This document shows positions 58,101 to 64,000 of a stretch of DNA of 64,000 bases, one piece after another (the first letter of the stretch is position 1; every line of letters starts with the position of its first letter). The notes beneath the pieces are model-generated. The model made no database searches. It saw nothing but the letters and a program-made list of their open reading frames with translations, and was not told the origin of the DNA. The stretch comes from Drosophila miranda. Taxonomy: Eukaryota; Arthropoda; Insecta; Diptera; Drosophilidae. Both the position numbers and the translations under genes were made by a program. The stretch lies in NCBI RefSeq assembly GCF_003369915.1, contig NC_046675.1, positions 7,254,001 through 7,318,000 on the forward strand, in the 5' to 3' direction.

Positions 58101-61100
58101 ATATATTACAGAATGTGTCTGGATTATCTCCCTCCTCTTCTTCCACACACACTCTCTCTCTCTCTCTCTCCCTCTCTCTCTCTACATCGTCTTCTCGTAT
58201 AAAGAAATGCAAGCTTAGAGTCTAGGAATTTGCCAGGCGAAATGCCACGGCCTTGGATTGATAAATATTCGCATACACAACGGAATACGTATACGTAAAT
58301 TAGAATAAATACGATTGTTTAAATAGCTTTTCACACATTGGTCCCTTTCGGCGGCAATCAGCGCTTCAGGTCGCTGAGTATTTGACTGATCGGCTTCTTT
58401 ACCTGTGGACTGATGCCGAGCATCTTCAGCGATGGCGGCACGTTGAGGCCCTCCGGCAGGCGGACGTGGCCAAAGTCGACGGTAAAGGCCTCACACCACA
58501 CGCCAAAGTGGCCGATGTCGAAGATGGTCAGGTCCTCGGGCAGGGTCAGGACGATGGTCTTGCGCTCGTAGCGACGCAGCGGATTCTCCTTGCCGTTCTC
58601 GTCGGGTATGCGCAGGCCCTCGGGCGTGGGACGCTGTCCCCGACCCACCCAGAACTTGGCATCTGTAGAAATATTCAAAAACAACTCCCTGTTAGTAACC
58701 ATAGGAGCTCGAAGGGCAGAGTTCTACCCACCAGGCGCCTCGCCGTCATAGCTGAAGTTGGGCACCAGCAGGGTCTGGGCATCTACGATCACAATGTTCT
58801 CGGAGGACACGCCGTGGACGCCGCGCAGAGCGCTAATCTTCTGGGGCCTGGGAAAATCCAGACTGGCCGGGATGGCCACATCCCCGAAGTTAACCGCAAA
58901 CTCGTCACACCACACCGAGAACCATTTGATGTCGCGCAGCGTCTTGCCCTCGGGCAGCGACAGGGTGATGTCCTTGTTCCGGTAGCGACGCGTTAGGGAG
59001 GCTGTGCCGCCGCGCTCGTCCCTTAGCCGGGTGGCGCCCTCGTTGCTGGGCCGGGCCGTGTTGCCCACGTAGAAGTAGGCGGCCGGGGCCTCGCCGTCGT
59101 AGCTGAATTTCTTGATGAAAATCGTGCGCGAGTCCACTGCATAGACATCGCCGGAAACGCCATGGTGCAGACGTGTTAGAGCCCCGATCTTCGTGCCGTA
59201 ATACGGATACGCGGCATCGCTGGGGCTGGGCAGGCCTGGGGAAGCACACCACAAAATAATGAGAGACTTACAGTCGGAGCCACGACAAAAGACTTAGGCA
59301 ACAAACTCGAGCTGAGTCAGTGATTAATAAATAACTAACGATATACCCATGAAATGAAATCCACTTAATTATTCGCATACGATTTACATATCAACAGCAC
59401 TAGCCAGGTTCTAAGCAAACAAATACATACTCGTAAAACCCTCCCAGAAAACCAAGTCCCAAACAAACAAATCAAACAATCAAATCTTTCGATTTGAAAA
59501 TATCTGGTTCGGTTCTCTTTGTTCTTTTTTTGTATTTTCGCCTAGAGGAAGTTGCGGATTAGCGGATTTACGGAAAATAAACTTTGAAAACAATCAAAAT
59601 TTTGTGATGCGTGCCCTAATGGGAAACTACATAACTCTTTTCTGTTTTTTTTTTTGGGAGATGAATGGTTCTAAGCCGACACTAATGGCCTCCCTGGACT
59701 GTCTGTGTTGGCTTTTGCGCATGTCGTTTCAAAATTCCCACTTCACCTTCACACAGACTATGCTGGTTGTTGTTCAAATTCAATTTATTTTTATTTTATT
59801 ACAATCTTTTTGTTGTTGATGTTGTTGTTTTTGTGTGTGATTTGGTTTTTGCATGGGCCATAAACACGTTTGGCTTTTTAACTGCCATCAAATGGTTTGG
59901 TCGGGGCGACATGGTCGCCATGGCCTGCAGTTTTTTCTCTCTCTCTCTCTCTTTTATTTTTGACACAACCCGATTGGGTTTTTGGCCCGATGGTTGGTTC
60001 ACTTTTCATGTGGCCATGGCTGTTGGTGCTCCAAATTTTGCGCAGACATGGACGAGTCTTTCTTGTTTGCCAGTAGAATGAATCTTCCGCTTTGTACAAC
60101 TAAAATGTACCAGAATTCCGCGTCATCGATTCAAAATCGATGATCTGAGGGCGGGGGGTGCGGAGGAGAGACTTTGCCAAAATGCCAAAGGTATAATTAA
60201 AAGTTAAATAAAACCAAGCACCGCATCGCATCGCAGAAACTCTGTGCAATCAGAGGCGAGCGGTGGTGTGTCTTATTAATGATGATCGGGCTAAAGTTAG
60301 ACAGAGCCATTAGGCAGCAGTGGCACCAGGCCCCGGATAGGTCTACCTGGTCGTCAACTGTTGGCCAACGAACTGGTTGGGGGCAATTGGCAATTGGCAA
60401 TTGCCAATCATTGGAAGCCACTCGTATTGCCAAACCAATAGATAAAGATGCAGATGCAGATGCAAATACAAATGCATATTCAGCATCTGCAAAGAGTATC
60501 CTCGAGTACCTAGCCGAATCCTCAACCTACAGACCTACTTTCACGGTGCAGAACGGCTTTTCCCACAGCGGGTGCCTGCCTGGAGGTCTCCGAAATGGTA
60601 TCAAGGAAACAGACACCGCACTGAAATTTATGCTAATCTCTGATGGAAATGCTAATGCAGTCGGTCGGCCAGTTAGCCAGTTCGGCAGTCAGTCAGCGAG
60701 AGACAATTGGAGTTGGTCAGTCTGTCAGTTGGCCAGTTCAACGGTCAGCGCAGATCATAAAAGCTGTTGAATATTCATCTGGCTCACTTTACACTCACAA
60801 AAGATGATGTATACACACATAATGCGGATAGGCAGACAGACAAATAGACAAACAGACAGACCTACAAATTCGGCGTGTCATTGAGCTGTGTGATGGTGGG
60901 CTCATTGTCCGGGCCGCCCTCTGGCCATAAATAGTGGCCACTAATCTAGTTTCTGTCTCTACGGGCATATCTCCGCTCTGTCTGCTTCTGCGTCTGGGTC
61001 TGCACCTCGATCTGCCTCAATTTGCATCACAATGGCACTTATAAATCATTGCCCGGGGTACTTACAGCTTAATGCGGCCAATAGGCCAAATAGCACCAGC

Positions 61101-61126
61101 CAAGGTTTATCCTTCATTGCCAGCAT
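52134..61126 (-). CDS. Skeletor: Skeletor: DM13-DM13-DOMON protein, long isoform
   Basis: Exons on the minus strand: 61066-61126, 58732-59235, 58403-58662, 57422-57521, 55221-55997, 54968-55161, 52134-54902; 1554 residues, near the 1503 recalled for D. melanogaster isoforms D/E. A signal peptide (KPWLVLFGLLAALSC) leads into two DM13 domains (about 30-135 and 140-255; FSYDGEAPAAYFYVG and FSYDGEAPDAKFWVG), a DOMON domain (from NCEVLYDDLAFEVRW, about 279-430) and a plastocyanin-like region (WGISWYINGLLIPEIHVV, later YYHCFTHRYLGWKIHVHDSC). The last 850 residues are disordered, rich in Pro, His and Ser. Skeletor was first described in a spindle matrix; DM13/DOMON relatives such as Knickkopf act in cuticle chitin organisation. 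Phases fit throughout. Confidence 0.93.
55998..57421 (-). other. Skeletor intron 4
   Basis: Holds an ATCC tetranucleotide run (about 56377-56402). Borders GTAAGT and CCACAG on the minus strand. No nested gene was supported. Confidence 0.8.
56377..56402. repeat. ATCC tetranucleotide microsatellite
   Basis: Six clean ATCC units followed by diverged ones in a Skeletor intron. Confidence 0.9.
57902..57930. repeat. TG dinucleotide microsatellite
   Basis: About 13 TG units in a Skeletor intron. Confidence 0.95.
58151..58182. repeat. TC dinucleotide run
   Basis: Two TC blocks split by one extra C; GAGA-factor type on the minus strand. Confidence 0.9.
59236..61065 (-). other. Skeletor intron 1
   Basis: Separates the signal-peptide exon from the DM13 exons; GTAAGT donor and CCCCAG acceptor, phase 1. 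Contains a TCTCTC run near 59936 and a GCAGAT repeat near 60450. No gene was seen. Confidence 0.85.
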
Positions 61127-64000
61127 GGCTAATTGATTGTACATGTATGAGTGTTAGCTCGTGTGTGAGTGTTTTATCTGGGCTAAGGCCCGATTTTGTT
61201 TCAATTGATTGCAGAGGGATGTGTTATAATCCTTGCCACAGCACAGCACAGCACAGCACACCACTGAAAGCACTCTGAAACGGAGGCAGACGGACACCTC
61301 TCTCGCATACGCGGACACACTTCAACTCGAACTCGTATCGGATCGGATCGAATCGCACAGTGCAACAACTTTATAAGCGATCGATGGTTGGGGGATCTCG
61401 ACCAGACGCAACGAACTCCAAAACCGCACTGAACGACAACGACGCTGCGTCTGCGCTGTGGGGCCGAGCGAAGAGTTGAAAAACTTTCAGCGCCCCGCCC
61501 CCGCCATCTAAGCTGCTGCTGAATGCGGCTCGTTGTTGAAACTGTTGTGAAGCTGACGTTGGTGAAGCTCTGACTGCGTCGCTAGCTTTGTTGGAGTCTG
61601 GTTTTCACACTCTACTTGTTGTTGTTGGTGCTGTTTCCATGTTGTAATTACAATTGAGTGTTTGTTAGAGTGGTTGTTGTTGCTGTTTGTAGAATGTGTT
61701 GTTGAAGCTGGTGTTGGAGTGGTTTGTGGTATCTTTCCTCGTCTGATTTGTGATGTGGTTGTTGTTGGTATTGTTGTGGCTTTAACCCGTCTCATCAGCG
61801 TCGGCAATAATTATCACAGTCACACAGCCTCATCTAACAACTTCAAACGTCTTTCAGCCGGCACCTTTTTGGTAACACGAAATATATATACATATATATG
61901 TATTTTTGCACATCTTTTGTCATGTTTCTTGTTGTCGCTTTTGCTGTTTTATTTTGTGTTTTTGCCTATTTTTTTGGGGGTTTTTGCTGTTGTATTTAAA
62001 TGTTATTCTGCGTTTTGAACTTGTTTCACTGCTAATGCAATTTATTTTTGTCAAATTATGCGATAATTATGGGCGATAGAGTTGAGGTGGCATCGAAAGG
62101 GTAGTATTGGATGATGTGAAAATGGATATTCACTTGTGATTAATAGTCTTTGTTTGTTCCCAGACAAGCTAGAGAAAACTGGAAATAGAGTCTAAGTAGA
62201 AGAAAAAGGCACAAATTTGCACAGTCTATTCACTAATTTTGCATGTTTTTAATCAGTATAATTAGATTAGTTACTTAGATGATCGAAATGTTTAATATAT
62301 ACGTTATATATATACGCACTCCTGGAGTTAAATAAGCCCAATCCCAAGCACACACTCGTATATTTCGTATACCCTTTGGGGCCCCTGCACTGTGATTGCA
62401 CTTTCGATAATGCCCCTTTACTGGATTAGATAATCGCGCATCGCTCTTAATTTCCCATGATGGATGGAATGGATAAATGGTCGGAGGGATGCTTTGATGG
62501 AAGGTGAAAGAAAGCAAGATTGGCAATTCGTGATCCGCGGCCAAGTTCACAGCTGGGGGGCTCTGGGATTTGGTGCTGCTCGTGTTGGCCCGCGGCCCAG
62601 AGCAGTACAGCCGAAACTTTCCCGTGCAAAGGGAGCGCGCACAAAGGTCAGAAGACTAAAGACTGTAGCTGTACTGTTATTGCCGGCTTGTTAACCGTTT
62701 GCTTGCTGCTTGCATAATTCAATTAAAGCTTCAATTATAATTATGATAATTTCCTGGCTCGAAACAAAGCCGCGACATTGAATATGAGTGTATTCAATGA
62801 GTCAAGGCAGGTCTAGAGCCGATGCCTCATCTAGGTTTGGGCATCCTTTTGTTCTGGCCCCGGTCGGGGCCTTGGGAAGCTTTTTGGGATCTGTGTACCT
62901 TTTGTTTGGCCATATACTATACAAAATGTTTGACTTATAATCTTTCTTTTGAACAGCAACAAAGGAAAAGATGAATCAATAACGATATGTTGATGTTGAT
63001 GATTTTTGTGTTATGATTTTGCCAAATTCATAATTAAGTTTCAAAAGATTTTTACGAATTTGCCTAAATGCTTAAATCGTTCGAATCGTATTTATTTTTG
63101 CAACGCTTTTACTGGGTTACTTCGAACGTGCTCGGTGGTAGGGTTCCCGATGTACATAATTATAAGGGAAATGCTGAAAATACAGAAATGAAGAAAAAAC
63201 GCACATTTCGTATAAATTACCGACAGTCATCATGTTTCAGGTCTCTTTCACTTTGAAGACCGGGCAGAGCCACAAAAAGTCATATTTCTTTTATGAAACG
63301 CTTTCATAACCAACTCCCTGCAGAAGCGGAGGCCTGGGCAACGGCAACGGCAACGGCAGTCACTCCTCTTCTCCCTATGCCAGTCTTCGTAAACCCCAAA
63401 CGAAATTGAGGTCCGGCCGTCTCCAATCTGGGACTGTGACTGCGACTGCGACTGGGACTGCCTCAATGTGCGTAATTTGAATTGCCATCAAATTAGTTTT
63501 TAATTTCTCAACTGACATTGGGTATACAGCGAACAACGAACAGCGAACACCAACTCCGACACGAATAAACATTAATAATTCAAACATGGAGCTACCACAT
63601 TTGGGTGCCCAGCTGCTCAGCCGGTCAGCTGGTCAGCCGGTCTGGTCTGGTCCGGTCGGTTCGGGGGGTCTTCTTCTGGCCACTTTCGCATATGCATCGC
63701 ATCGCATCGCCGCTCTTCAGGTCATTAGATTTATGACTTTAAGCCGCATTCAAATACTACGCTCTTTACTGCTCGTCCCCGTCCCATTCCCAGTCCCGGT
63801 GCCCGTGGCTTTTCGAGTTGATTGATCCGAAAATTATGCACGAAAAGATCCAAAACAAAATCCAGCCATGATGAAGTCTGAGCGTGTCGCGTAATTAGCC
63901 TTTGTTATGCGAATTTCTTTGGTGTGGCTTTTATAATGGCAGCGGGCTGATTTATACCTGACAGTTGGAGGTGGACTCGTCGATGGGTTTGGCTTTTGTC
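61127..64000. other. Upstream region of Skeletor
   Basis: Leader and promoter of Skeletor, then non-coding DNA. Features seen: CACAG repeat near 61241-61260, a long TTG/GTT-rich block (about 61530-61780), GGCAACGGCAAC repeat near 63338-63356, CTGGTC/CCGGTC repeats near 63625-63660. No gene was supported to the window end. Confidence 0.5.
61370..61375 (-). promoter_or_regulatory. Candidate TATA box for Skeletor
   Basis: Minus strand reads CGCTTATAAAGTTG about 245 bases upstream of the Skeletor ATG, followed by CGATCCGATCCGAT some 30 bases downstream. The start site was not proven. Confidence 0.35.

Larger units (their letters stand above)
57422..58402 (-). other. Skeletor intron 3 side: possible alternative terminal exon
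   Basis: If the GTAAAG donor at 58402 is not used, the second-DM13 exon reads on for 14 residues (VKKPISQILSDLKR) and stops at 58358, giving a 289-residue secreted protein with only DM13 domains. TTTATT at about 57782-57787 could be its polyadenylation signal. Long TG (57902-57930) and TC (58151-58182) runs lie between. Confidence 0.4.

Overview
The window is nuclear DNA of a Drosophila-type fly. Genes have short introns with GT..AG borders, CAG/glutamine repeats are common, and the recognisable proteins include nanos, Skeletor and mitochondrial CYP12A P450s. The nos / Tim44 / Cyp12a group recalls the D. melanogaster 91F region (Muller element E). The LOA-type retrotransposon and altered gene order suggest another lineage, perhaps the obscura group, but the species is a guess. 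All exon borders below were read by eye from reading frame, splice consensus and intron phase; for each complete multi-exon model the exon lengths sum to a multiple of three, except where a frameshift is stated.

Layout. 1-3087: non-coding upstream DNA. 3088-9968 (+): a PEAK1/PRAG1/PEAK3-family pseudokinase scaffold of about 1814 residues, with a frameshift in a G run. 11617-28050: three CYP12A-like mitochondrial P450 genes, all on +. Between P450 copies 1 and 2 lies a rearranged block (13688-22401). It holds an intact intronless PRC1/fascetto-like gene (20284-22167), a truncated sense copy (13864-15567), an inverted fragment of its 5' end (15514-16305), a decayed Harbinger transposase and a 5' piece of a LOA-type retrotransposon. 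31041-35326 (-): phosphopantothenate-cysteine ligase. 36870-41122 (-): an unrecognised type I membrane protein. 43348-44866 (-): Tim44, divergent from 45532-47045 (+): nanos, whose 3'UTR carries two perfect Smaug-type hairpins. 48070-50020 (-): NSUN5, with a VMA21-like gene inside an intron on the same strand. 50542-51270 (+): remains of a DUF4780 gene. 52134-61126 (-): Skeletor, 1554 residues.

The genes form no operon-like pathway. The P450s are a tandem detoxification-type cluster showing gene conversion. Tim44 and nos share a 665-bp divergent intergenic region, and NSUN5 and VMA21-like share a transcription unit. The most striking structure is in the PRC1-like block. A 461-bp sense segment and its inverted copy, with two visible mismatches, lie 1364 bp apart, so one transcript of this locus would fold into a long hairpin matching the intact gene 6.4 kb away. 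That is the layout of a hairpin-RNA (endo-siRNA) locus and is the main candidate for something undescribed here.
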